A DNA stretch of 21,189 bases, from assembly GCA_900759105.1 (NCBI GenBank), contig CAAETY010000020.1:1-21189 (forward strand), in the 5' to 3' direction. Every line of letters starts with the position of its first letter. Position 1 is the first letter of the stretch. A model generated the notes under the pieces. That model saw only the letters and a program-made list of their open reading frames with translations. It was not told the DNA's origin and searched no databases. Below, piece after piece: positions 14,164 to 21,184 of the stretch. The translations under genes were made by a program, and so were the position numbers. The stretch comes from Peptococcaceae bacterium (lineage in GTDB: Bacteria; Bacillota; Peptococcia; Peptococcales; Peptococcaceae).

Positions 14164-16407
14164 ATGCGCACAAGGGTGCATTCTATTTTGAAAAAGACGC
14201 GATTTTTTTTCAACAATGAACGTCCGCTTTTTCAAGTGGGACCGGTATACGTGGCGCTAAGTCCCGTGCCTTATATCATGCTCGGCGTATTAATGACATT
14301 CATGATGCTGATGATTGTATACCGTGCAGCACCGCTTTTTCAGATGGGGGCCGGTGCAGATTACGGCATCTGGGGCGGCGAGTCAAAACTATTGTTTTTC
14401 GCCATTTTGGCCGGGGCGTTTTTTGTAGTGCGTGTGCGGGTGCACGGCAAGCCGGGATTTGTTCTGGGCACCGTGATGTATATATCACTGCCGATTACCA
14501 CCTATCATATGATAGAATTTGTCAACGGCATGGAAGGCTTTAGCCGTGAGCCGGCGCTCGTATTCATGAATGTGATTTTTATTGCCGTGGTCTATCTTCT
14601 GTTCCTGATTATTTTTGGGAGCTACCGATGGTCCGGCTTTATCTCCATTGGGCTTTTTTATGCCTTTGCTGTGGCGTGCTACTATATTCAGCTCTTTCGC
14701 GGCACGCCGTTTGTGCCACTGGATTTGTTTGCGACAGAAACGGGCATGAATGTGGCGGCAAACTATGTGTTTGAGCTTACGATACCACTAACCATCGCCA
14801 CTGTTTGGACCGGACTTATGCTTGCCATGGCCTATCAGCTTGGGCGCGGAAATCTGGTACGTGCGCGCTGGAAAATTACACAGCGTGTAGTGGCTTTGCT
14901 TGCGGTGTTGCTTATCGCATCAATGTTTTACAGCCAATCATATTTGCAAGACAAGCACTACACCATCAGCTATTGGGATCAAGAAGCCAGCTACGAAAAA
15001 TACGGCAACTGGATGGCGTTTTGCTTGAATTTGCGTAATGTATTTCCGGAAAAGCCGGACACATATGCGGCCAACAGCGTATCAAAGATTGTGGATACTA
15101 CGCTGGAAGACAGTGACATTGCGCCAAACAGTGACAATGCTTACAATATGATTACCGGCAAAAACGACTACAAGGTGACAAAGAAGCAACCGAACATCAT
15201 CATGATTATGAATGAATCCTTTGCGGATTTGGATGCCTTGGGTGACCTCAAGACCAATATTGATGTCATGCCGTTTTTCAAAAGCCTCAAGGAAAACACC
15301 ATTCGCGGCAATTTGCAGGTATCCACCCATGGCGGTGGGACGGCTTGCACCGAATATGAAGCGCTAACCGGTAACTCCCAAAGCTTCCTTTCTGCAGGGG
15401 CAGTGGCCTATTCTGCCAGCATGCGTGAATCCACGCCGTCCGTTGTGTGGAATTTGCGTGCGCAAGGATACCAGACCGATGCCTTTCATCCGTATTATTC
15501 CAGTGGTTGGAGCCGCGACAAAGCCTATGCCTACATGGGCTTTGAAAGCTTTACGGCATTGGAGGACCTTCTGCCGCAGGATACCATAAACGTGACAACC
15601 CTTGAAAGCTTGGATAAAATTGAAAAAACCATCGACCCGAATGACGGCGATGTGTATAACCGTGGGTATATGAGCGATCACTACGATTTCAAACTCGTTG
15701 AAAAATTGTACGAAGCGCGCGACAAATCCAGACCGTATTTCATGTTCAACGTGACCATCCAAAACCACGGCGGTTACTTGGACCCATGTCCAAACTTCCA
15801 AGAGGAAGTGAAAATTACCAACATGGATGGCGACTATCCGCAAGCAAATCGCTATTTGTCCTTGATGCATGCATCAGATACCGCTTTTGAAGAGCTCATA
15901 AGTTACTTCAAGAATGTCAAGGAACCAACCATCGTGGTCATGTTTGGTGACCACCTGCCAAGTCTTGAAAAAGACTTTTACACAGAGCTTTGCGGTGAAG
16001 CCTCCGAAAACTTTGACATCAATCAAAACCAAGCCTTTCACCAAACGCCGTTTGTGATTTGGGCCAACTACGACATTCCGGAAAAGAACATTGGCACCAT
16101 CTCCACCAACTATCTCTCGACACTGATTATGGAAACAGCAGGTCTTGAACTGACCGACTATGAACGTTATCTGGCAAGCATGTCTAAGTCCTTGCCGGTC
16201 ATCTCGAACCTTGGCTATGTAGACGGTCAAGGCGAGGCCTACTATACCATTCCGGAAAACAAGCCGGTCATCAAAACCCTTGTCAACGACTACAAATGTG
16301 TGGCCTACAACAATCTGGTGGATACCGGCCATCGTGATTGGTCAGTCTTTACCTTAAATGGTGAAGCCCTTCCGTCAACCAAAGCCTTTACCCACAAGTA
16401 TGACTAA
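14164..16407 (+). CDS. LtaS-type phosphoglycerol transferase (second of tandem pair)
   Basis: 747 aa from the ATG at 14164, which has AAAGGAGG 8 bases upstream; an ATG ten codons earlier precedes this site and is rejected. It has the same layout as its neighbour: membrane segments over about 35-255, then the sulfatase domain. Conserved residues are Glu351 (IMNES), Thr393 (GGGTACTEYEALTGNS), His535 (IQNHGGY) and Asp596-His597 (FGDHLPS). Colinear identity along the whole length shows an ancient tandem duplication. The nucleophile and GDH loops differ (SNSEYEF against ACTEYEA, QAS against LPS), consistent with split roles such as primase and polymerase, or two different polymers (inference). Confidence 0.87.
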   Translation: MRTRVHSILKKTRFFFNNERPLFQVGPVYVALSPVPYIMLGVLMTFMMLMIVYRAAPLFQMGAGADYGIWGGESKLLFFAILAGAFFVVRVRVHGKPGFVLGTVMYISLPITTYHMIEFVNGMEGFSREPALVFMNVIFIAVVYLLFLIIFGSYRWSGFISIGLFYAFAVACYYIQLFRGTPFVPLDLFATETGMNVAANYVFELTIPLTIATVWTGLMLAMAYQLGRGNLVRARWKITQRVVALLAVLLIASMFYSQSYLQDKHYTISYWDQEASYEKYGNWMAFCLNLRNVFPEKPDTYAANSVSKIVDTTLEDSDIAPNSDNAYNMITGKNDYKVTKKQPNIIMIMNESFADLDALGDLKTNIDVMPFFKSLKENTIRGNLQVSTHGGGTACTEYEALTGNSQSFLSAGAVAYSASMRESTPSVVWNLRAQGYQTDAFHPYYSSGWSRDKAYAYMGFESFTALEDLLPQDTINVTTLESLDKIEKTIDPNDGDVYNRGYMSDHYDFKLVEKLYEARDKSRPYFMFNVTIQNHGGYLDPCPNFQEEVKITNMDGDYPQANRYLSLMHASDTAFEELISYFKNVKEPTIVVMFGDHLPSLEKDFYTELCGEASENFDINQNQAFHQTPFVIWANYDIPEKNIGTISTNYLSTLIMETAGLELTDYERYLASMSKSLPVISNLGYVDGQGEAYYTIPENKPVIKTLVNDYKCVAYNNLVDTGHRDWSVFTLNGEALPSTKAFTHKYD

Positions 16408-16410
16408 AAG

Positions 16411-16454
16411 AAACGCCTTTCTCTCTGTAAGCCAACAGCGAGAAAGGCGTTTTA
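16411..16454 (+). terminator. Terminator of the second LtaS-type gene
   Basis: AAACGCCTTTCTC (16411-16423) is fully complementary to GAGAAAGGCGTTT (16440-16452). The 16-base loop contains a CTGT/ACAG stem. The T-run is only four bases. It faces the minus-strand small RNA that ends at 16469. Confidence 0.75.
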
Positions 16455-16468
16455 CTTTGCGCGACATC

Positions 16469-16600
16469 AAAAAAGCTCGGTCTTGAGGATAGAGACCGAG
16501 CCTTCAACAATAGTATCGCACCGAGGGGAAGGGTGCGAAAGAAGGAGAATTGACCGTGAAAACGGCCTGTGTAAATGAAAAGAAATTTACAGTGATTATA
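16469..16600 (-). ncRNA. Putative small regulatory RNA, copy A
   Basis: Minus-strand unit. A -10 TATAAT (16595-16600) puts the start near 16588; the -35 is poor. In RNA order: a conserved 5' block (16592-16574), hairpin 1 (GGCCGT/ACGGTC, arms 16562-16567 and 16552-16557, TTTC loop), linker with UCUCCUU (complement of 16542-16548), hairpin 2 (7 bp, arms 16532-16538 and 16516-16522) with UUCCCCUC in its 9-base loop (16523-16531), and a terminator (9-bp stem, 16493-16501 with 16475-16483) followed by six U (16474-16469). Length is about 120 nt. No open frame with a ribosome binding site is present. UCUCCUU is complementary to Shine-Dalgarno sequences, suggesting action by pairing at translation starts. 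The family is not recognised. Confidence 0.7.
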
Positions 16601-16643
16601 TTAACACCGCTTCCTTAAAGAAAGCTGAAAAAAGGGTAAAAAT

Positions 16644-16767
16644 AAAAAATGCCCAAAAGCCGGTAATCCGGCAATCGGGCGCTTATAACACTGAGGGGAA
16701 GTGTTATAAAGGAGATTGGCCATAAAGACATGGCCACAATGAAAAGGAATTTACAGCTATTATTATA
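16644..16767 (-). ncRNA. Putative small regulatory RNA, copy B
   Basis: Second copy of the same architecture, upstream in the minus direction. -10 TATAAT at 16762-16767; 5' block 16756-16738 (18 of 19 bases identical to copy A); hairpin 1 TGGCCAT/ATGGCCA (16730-16736 with 16717-16723); UCUCCUU (complement of 16709-16715); hairpin 2 of 9 bp (16701-16709 with 16683-16691) with UUCCCCUC in the loop (16693-16700); then a terminator with outer GCCC/GGGC and inner GCCGG/CCGGC (16651-16680) followed by A and six U. The stems of hairpin 2 and of the terminator share almost no sequence with copy A, yet both pair. The distance from -10 to the 5' block is 3 bases longer than in copy A. Confidence 0.7.
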
Positions 16768-16825
16768 GTCCAAAATAAAGTGAAAATCTAGAGAAAAGTT
16801 CAAGATTTTTAAGAAAATCATAAGA

Positions 16826-16854
16826 TTGCAGTCTGCTGTACCGAGGGCTACAAT
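16826..16854 (+). promoter_or_regulatory. Promoter of the thioesterase gene
   Basis: -35 TTGCAG (16826-16831), 17-bp spacer, -10 TACAAT (16849-16854). It is divergent from the small RNA copy B promoter about 60 bases away. Confidence 0.7.
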
Positions 16855-16880
16855 AAAAGAGAATGTGAAAGGAGCACACC

Positions 16881-17312
16881 ATGAGCTATCAACACAAAGT
16901 ACAATACTACGAAACCGACCGCATGGGCATTACCCACCATTCCAATTATATTCGTATCATGGAAGAAGCCCGTGGCGAATGGATGGAACAAATGGGCATG
17001 AGCTACGAAACCTTTGAAGGTCTGGGCTTGGTTTCGCCGGTGGTAAACGTAAGCTGTAGCTACAAGAAAACAACCACCTACAACGACATTATCACCGTGA
17101 CCATTTACATCATTGATTGTGACCATCTCAAAATGCGACTGGCCTATGACATGCGCGTGCAGGGCGAAACCGTTGCCACAGCCACTAGCGTGCATTGCTT
17201 TTTGGAGGATGGCACAAAGCCTGTCAGCCTCAAGAAACGTTTCCCGGCGGTGCATGCAGCATACAAAGCCTACGAAGCCCAGCAAGGGCCAATTCCCTTT
17301 AAGGTGGGTTGA
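16881..17312 (+). CDS. 4HBT hot-dog acyl-CoA thioesterase (YbgC-like)
   Basis: 143 aa, typical of single hot-dog-fold thioesterases. The signature YYETDRMGITHHSNYIRIMEEAR (residues 9 to 31) carries the catalytic Asp13 and His20 and the start of the long central helix. These enzymes hydrolyse acyl- or aryl-CoA thioesters; the chain specificity cannot be read. AAAGGAG lies 7 bases before the ATG and is complementary to the UCUCCUUU/CUCCUUU stretch of the adjacent small RNAs. The next gene follows after 57 bases with its own promoter. Confidence 0.88.
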   Translation: MSYQHKVQYYETDRMGITHHSNYIRIMEEARGEWMEQMGMSYETFEGLGLVSPVVNVSCSYKKTTTYNDIITVTIYIIDCDHLKMRLAYDMRVQGETVATATSVHCFLEDGTKPVSLKKRFPAVHAAYKAYEAQQGPIPFKVG

Positions 17313-17337
17313 AAAAAGTCGCAAAAGCCTTCATACT
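17309..17337 (+). promoter_or_regulatory. Promoter of the CpXC protein gene
   Basis: -35 TTGAAA (17309-17314), 17-bp spacer, -10 CATACT (17332-17337). The -35 overlaps the stop codon of the thioesterase gene. Confidence 0.55.
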
Positions 17338-17369
17338 TAAAGATACAAACCGGAAGGAGACGTTCGTTT

Positions 17370-18041
17370 ATGACAGTGAAAAACAGCCAAAGCATTGCTT
17401 GCATGGATTGCAAGCAGGAAGGCGCATTTGAATTTTACGGCCACATTGATGCCGGCACCGATCCGGCGCTCAAGGTGCTCGTAAAAAACTATGAACTCTT
17501 TAAGTTCACATGCCCACATTGCGGAAGTGAACAATTTGTAAACTATAGCTTCATCTACCAAGATTCCGACAAAGGTGTGGTACTCTACCATTTGCAAAGT
17601 CCGGAGGAAATTGAAGAAGCCCGTGCCAAATGGGCGCAAGAAAACGAAGGGCCAGCATCTGCCGAAGGGAAATACCGCCGCTTGGTGGTGGGACCGGACG
17701 ACTTGGTCGAAAAAATTCGTATCTTTGATGCAGGCTATGACGACCGCGTGATAGAGCTGTACAAAATCTTCCTCTACGGCCAGCTTCGTGACCAATTGGC
17801 GCAAGCCACCGGCGGCGATACCGTAGAAGCCGTGTTCATTGACGAGCATCTGGACGGCAGTCTGCACTTTGTCTTTGTTGGCGAAGGGCGTGCCATCGGC
17901 GAAATTGCGCTGAGCACGGAAGTGTATGCACAGATAGCCGCAGATTTCAAAGACAAGCTCGACCAATTTGCGGCCGATGAGGTGCTCATTGACCAAGATT
18001 GGGCCTTTGACTTTTTGGGCAGAATGGCACAGGATGCCTGA
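17370..18041 (+). CDS. CpXC-domain protein
   Basis: 223 aa. Two Cys pairs form a likely zinc site: CMDC at 11-14 and CPHCG at 48-52, spaced as in the CpXC domain, followed by alternating strand/helix sequence through residue 120 and an acidic C-terminal half (about 120-223). The first pair lacks the proline of the classical CPxC. No enzyme motif is visible and the function of the family is not known to me. The Shine-Dalgarno AAGGAGA (17354-17360) is an exact complement of the UCUCCUU in both small RNAs. A strong terminator follows. Confidence 0.7.
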   Translation: MTVKNSQSIACMDCKQEGAFEFYGHIDAGTDPALKVLVKNYELFKFTCPHCGSEQFVNYSFIYQDSDKGVVLYHLQSPEEIEEARAKWAQENEGPASAEGKYRRLVVGPDDLVEKIRIFDAGYDDRVIELYKIFLYGQLRDQLAQATGGDTVEAVFIDEHLDGSLHFVFVGEGRAIGEIALSTEVYAQIAADFKDKLDQFAADEVLIDQDWAFDFLGRMAQDA

Positions 18042-18054
18042 CACAAAGCCGTAC

Positions 18055-18084
18055 AAGGCTGTTCCCACGGGAACGGCCTTTTTT
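18055..18084 (+). terminator. Intrinsic terminator
   Basis: AAGGCTGTTCC (18055-18065) pairs with GGAACGGCCTT (18070-18080) around a CACG loop; six T at 18079-18084. Confidence 0.85.
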
Positions 18085-18097
18085 GTCGGCATCTTTC

Positions 18098-18164
18098 TTG
18101 AAAAAAGATCAACGAGCAGTTACACTAAAAGAACATGGGTTCAATCCGATGGCATAACCATCGG
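18098..18164 (+). promoter_or_regulatory. Promoter and 5' UTR hairpin of the DUF5662-like gene
   Basis: -35 TTGAAA (18098-18103), 17-bp spacer, -10 TACACT (18121-18126); start near 18133. The short leader contains a 7-bp hairpin CCGATGG-CATAA-CCATCGG (18146-18164), which ends directly before the ribosome binding site GGGAGG (18169-18174). Confidence 0.65.
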
Positions 18165-18181
18165 AAAAGGGAGGCGCGCGA

Positions 18182-18745
18182 ATGATTCATCCCATCAAGC
18201 ATTTTACATTGGTACACAAACACCGCATGGCAGTGATGCACCATTGCCGCATGGCGGGCATTCCTTGGCAGGGATTGGTCCATGATTTGTCAAAATTCAG
18301 CCCGTCGGAATTTATCCCCGGCGTTAAATACTATTTGGGCAACAAAAGCCCCAATGTGCGCGAACGTGAAATATGGGGCTACTCCTCGGCGTGGCTTCAC
18401 CACAAAGGGCGCAATAAACACCATTTTGAATATTGGGTGGATTATAATATCAAAAAGCACCGCGAAGAAGCGGTGCGCATGCCGGCGAAGTATCTCATAG
18501 AAATGTTTTGCGATCGAGTGGCAGCCTGCAAAATTTACCAAGGTAGTGCCTACAACGACACCAAACCGCTCGAATATTATCAAAACGGCCACGCCGCAAG
18601 CACCATGCATCCGGAAACGGCAAGCGTGCTCGAAACATGGCTGAACATGCTCGCCGAAGAAGGCGAAAGCGCAACCTTCGCCCATATTAAGGGGCTGCAT
18701 CGTAAAGTGTACAGTACCCACAGTTCAAAGAAGAGAAGGGATTAA
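18182..18745 (+). CDS. DUF5662-like protein
   Basis: 187 aa, His-rich, no signal or membrane segment. It has the N-terminal pattern HKHRMAVMHHC, then VHDLSKFSPSEF (33-44) and HHKGRNKHHFEYW (around 73-85). The spacing of HD and HH pairs suggests a metal-binding alpha-helical site related to HD-type phosphohydrolases, but no activity has been assigned as far as I know. The ATG is set by GGGAGG 7 bases upstream. The MBL-fold gene starts one base after its stop, so they form a two-gene operon ending at 19702. Confidence 0.7.
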   Translation: MIHPIKHFTLVHKHRMAVMHHCRMAGIPWQGLVHDLSKFSPSEFIPGVKYYLGNKSPNVREREIWGYSSAWLHHKGRNKHHFEYWVDYNIKKHREEAVRMPAKYLIEMFCDRVAACKIYQGSAYNDTKPLEYYQNGHAASTMHPETASVLETWLNMLAEEGESATFAHIKGLHRKVYSTHSSKKRRD

Positions 18746-18746
18746 T

Positions 18747-19661
18747 ATGCAGTTAAAGCAAGCGGTAGGCAATACATGGTATTTGGACGACTGGCAGGTG
18801 ATTCCGCTTTATAAAACCTCCGAGTCTACCTGTGTGCTCTTGGACACCGGCTTTCGCGCACAACGTGACGATATTGAAAAAACCTTGAAAAAAAACGGCC
18901 TCACACCGGTCGGCATATTGGGCTCCCATATCCACGTGGACCACTCCGCTAACCACCGTTATTTCCAACAAAAATACAATATTCCGGTAGCACTTTCCGC
19001 CGGTGAAGCAGGCATTGCGGCTACACCGCTCAATTTGCAGGCGTATTATTTTTATATGCTCCATCCTCAACAACCCGCGGCGGACGATGACATCACCACT
19101 ATGCTCGTAGAAGCCGATGAGCTCATCATGCCAAGCGAAAACCACATCAACTTTTGTGGCGCAGACTTTGAAATCGTCCACACCCCCGGCCACACCCCGG
19201 ACCATATCTCCATCGTAACACCGGATGATGTGTGCTATATGGGTGATGCCATTTTGACCGGAAAAAACATTACCAACGCAAAGCTACCGTATTTCTTCAA
19301 CGTACAAAAATCTATTGAAGCGATGAAACTCTTGCGTGACACCCATTACAGCTACTATCTCGCTGCCCACAAGGGCCTCTATCCGGGGAAAGAGATTGTC
19401 CAACTAGCCGATGACTGTATTGCCTGTGTGAACGACATAGCCATGCGTATCTTAGATAACATCGACTGTGGCCTTACACGCAGCGAAATCGTCATCACTG
19501 CTTGTACCGTCATGAAAATGCTCTCCTCCAAGCCACGCAAGGTAGCCTTTTATGAACGCAATATTCACATGTACGTGGACTATCTGGTAGACGTTGGCGC
19601 GCTGGAAATCATCATCAAAAACGGCGTGGAATTTTACCTCAAAACCGGCGTACGTGCCTAA
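18747..19661 (+). CDS. Metallo-beta-lactamase-fold hydrolase
   Basis: 304 aa. The dinuclear zinc site is complete: HIHVDH (His61, His63, Asp65, His66), His149 in HTPGHTPDH, Asp167 in MGDAIL and His208 in AAHKG. A C-terminal helical segment of about 90 residues resembles a winged-helix-like extension found in some family members. Substrate unknown; glyoxalase II-like or phosphodiesterase-like reactions are possible. Translation is probably coupled to the upstream DUF5662-like gene (TAA-T-ATG), and AGAAGGGA serves as ribosome binding site. Confidence 0.85.
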   Translation: MQLKQAVGNTWYLDDWQVIPLYKTSESTCVLLDTGFRAQRDDIEKTLKKNGLTPVGILGSHIHVDHSANHRYFQQKYNIPVALSAGEAGIAATPLNLQAYYFYMLHPQQPAADDDITTMLVEADELIMPSENHINFCGADFEIVHTPGHTPDHISIVTPDDVCYMGDAILTGKNITNAKLPYFFNVQKSIEAMKLLRDTHYSYYLAAHKGLYPGKEIVQLADDCIACVNDIAMRILDNIDCGLTRSEIVITACTVMKMLSSKPRKVAFYERNIHMYVDYLVDVGALEIIIKNGVEFYLKTGVRA

Positions 19662-19670
19662 TGAAAACAC

Positions 19671-19702
19671 AATCCCTCGTGCAAACGCGCGAGGGATTTT
19701 TT
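19671..19702 (+). terminator. Intrinsic terminator
   Basis: AATCCCTCG (19671-19679) pairs with CGAGGGATT (19690-19698), extended by TGC/GCG inside around an AAAC loop; six T at 19697-19702. Confidence 0.9.
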
Positions 19703-19713
19703 GGTTGGATTCC

Positions 19714-19743
19714 TTGATAAGTCATGCACCAACGGACTATAAT
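19714..19743 (+). promoter_or_regulatory. Strong promoter of the second LytTR regulator
   Basis: -35 TTGATA (19714-19719), 18-bp spacer, perfect -10 TATAAT (19738-19743). The start is near 19750, about 30 bases before the ATG. Confidence 0.75.
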
Positions 19744-19778
19744 AGCGCTATCACCTTAATAAGGGAGAGGCATGGACG

Positions 19779-20489
19779 ATGCGATTTGCCATTTGTGACG
19801 ATGAGCGTGTGCATATCAATGAACTGGAAGAATACTTTGCACAAAAAGAGGATTTGCAAATAGAAAGTGAGCCTTTTGAGAGCGGTGAAGCCTTGCTTGA
19901 CGCCTACAAACAAGGACAACAGTTCTTTGACGCTCTCTTTGTTGATATGGAAATGGGCGGTATGAACGGCATCGAAACCGCCAACGCCATTCGCACCATC
20001 GATGAACGCGTGATTATTGTCTTTGTCACCAGCCATGAAGAATATGCCATCGACTGCTTCCAATGCAGCCCACTCAGATTTTTGAAGAAACCGCTACAGC
20101 CGGAAAAGGTGGACGAAACCTTGTGGGCGATCGTGCATCTCATAGAAAGCAAGCGTGAGACCATTTCTTTTGTAGAAAATAAAGAATATGTACGTCTTTA
20201 TTGCGATGAAATCATATACTGTGAGGGTAGTCGTAATACGGTCATTATGTATACTGCTGAAGGTGTGCATCAGGTGCGGATGACATTAACGGAGGCGGAA
20301 AAAGCGTTATCGCCGAATCTGTTTTGTCGCTGTCATAAGGGATATCTTGTTAACTTGGGATGTATCAAAAAAATTGCCGGTCAAGACATCGTTTTACGTC
20401 ATTGTGAAACTACATTACCGATAGGGCGGGCCTATAAAACTTTGCTTAAAGCAGCACTTGTTGATTATGAGGAAAGGCGATTTTATTGA
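19779..20489 (+). CDS. LytTR-family response regulator (second)
   Basis: 236 aa. The receiver is complete: Asp7-Asp8 (ICDDE), phosphoacceptor Asp56 (FVDMEMGG), Thr84 (FVTS), Lys104 (LKKPL). The LytTR DNA-binding domain runs from about residue 140 (ENKEYVRLYCDEIIYCEG) to the end, with the typical FCRCHKGYLVNL segment. The ATG at 19779 has GGGAGAGG 8 bases upstream; an ATG at 19772 opens only an 8-codon out-of-frame reading. Its stop overlaps the start of the next gene (TGATG), as is usual for regulator/kinase pairs, but that partner lacks a kinase domain. Confidence 0.9.
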   Translation: MRFAICDDERVHINELEEYFAQKEDLQIESEPFESGEALLDAYKQGQQFFDALFVDMEMGGMNGIETANAIRTIDERVIIVFVTSHEEYAIDCFQCSPLRFLKKPLQPEKVDETLWAIVHLIESKRETISFVENKEYVRLYCDEIIYCEGSRNTVIMYTAEGVHQVRMTLTEAEKALSPNLFCRCHKGYLVNLGCIKKIAGQDIVLRHCETTLPIGRAYKTLLKAALVDYEERRFY

Positions 20490-21118
20490 TGACGATTTTT
20501 GTAGGTCTTGGAACAATGACGAGTTGTGGCATTAATTTTTCTATGGTGACAATTTTTGAAATCATCGAATTTTTAATTCCGTTTGCGGAATCCTTGATGT
20601 TCTTTTTATTGTTTGAGGCATTTTTACAGCGAAGAAGCGGATGGCAGGCTTGGCGATATGGGCTTGGTGTATGTATGCTGGGCTCTTTTATTAGCGTGAG
20701 TAACTATTTGTTCTTGTATACGTTAAAAAATAGTATTGTAATCATAGCCTTGGCGATAGCAATGGCGTTTATATTTTACGAGGGAACACTGTATGCAAGA
20801 GGAACGGCTGCATTTATGGGCATTCTTATTAGCACTGTTTCTGATATGATTCTGCTAAATATGTGGGCGAGTGCATTAGACAGCTCGGTCGCTCATTTTC
20901 TGGGAATGCCTGTGAAGCGTATTGTATGTGCAATGTTGTCGAAAACCATGGGGCTTGCCATTTGTAATGGGATTCGCATTAAAAGACGAATGAAGAATAG
21001 TCATCTAAGTGCGACATTTTGGATGATGTATATGGTGCTTTTTGGTATTGTTGCGATCACTGTTTGTCTGATTTTTCAAATGACCTATGAGCTTAATCTG
21101 GTGCTAGAATATAAATAG
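20489..21118 (+). CDS. Membrane protein resembling an AgrC-type sensor without its kinase domain
   Basis: 209 aa from the ATG that overlaps the regulator stop. About six hydrophobic segments span most of the protein, with a positively charged loop RIKRRMKNS near residue 170 and a final membrane helix. The layout equals the N-terminal sensor region of AgrC/GHKL kinases, but it ends at a TAG straight after the last segment. None of the three frames downstream shows an H-box, and a promoter for the next gene begins about 20 bases later. It may be a genuine kinase-free partner, a truncated kinase, or a complete small membrane sensor working with a separate kinase beyond the window. Confidence 0.6.
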   Translation: MTIFVGLGTMTSCGINFSMVTIFEIIEFLIPFAESLMFFLLFEAFLQRRSGWQAWRYGLGVCMLGSFISVSNYLFLYTLKNSIVIIALAIAMAFIFYEGTLYARGTAAFMGILISTVSDMILLNMWASALDSSVAHFLGMPVKRIVCAMLSKTMGLAICNGIRIKRRMKNSHLSATFWMMYMVLFGIVAITVCLIFQMTYELNLVLEYK

Positions 21119-21137
21119 TACAAGCCAAAATGAGAAA

Positions 21138-21184
21138 TTCCAAATACACATAAGCATGGTACAATAGAAACATGCTGAAGGAGG
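21138..21184 (+). promoter_or_regulatory. Promoter and ribosome binding site of a gene beyond the window
   Basis: -35 TTCCAA (21138-21143), 16-bp spacer, -10 TACAAT (21160-21165). The -10 is bracketed by the inverted repeat AGCATG (21153-21158)/CATGCT (21171-21176), a possible operator. AAGGAGG (21178-21184) is a ribosome binding site whose start codon lies past the end. Confidence 0.5.

Noticed and set aside
16540..16770. Plus-strand reading of the repeat region as a peptide-encoding leader (a shared MKRNLQ mini-frame)
   Set aside because: Both units contain ATGAAAAGRAATTTACAG, but AAGGAG is too far from that ATG, the frames end at different lengths, and no plus-strand promoter or terminator frames the units. 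Both -10 boxes and T-runs point to the minus strand. The peptide remains a minor alternative.
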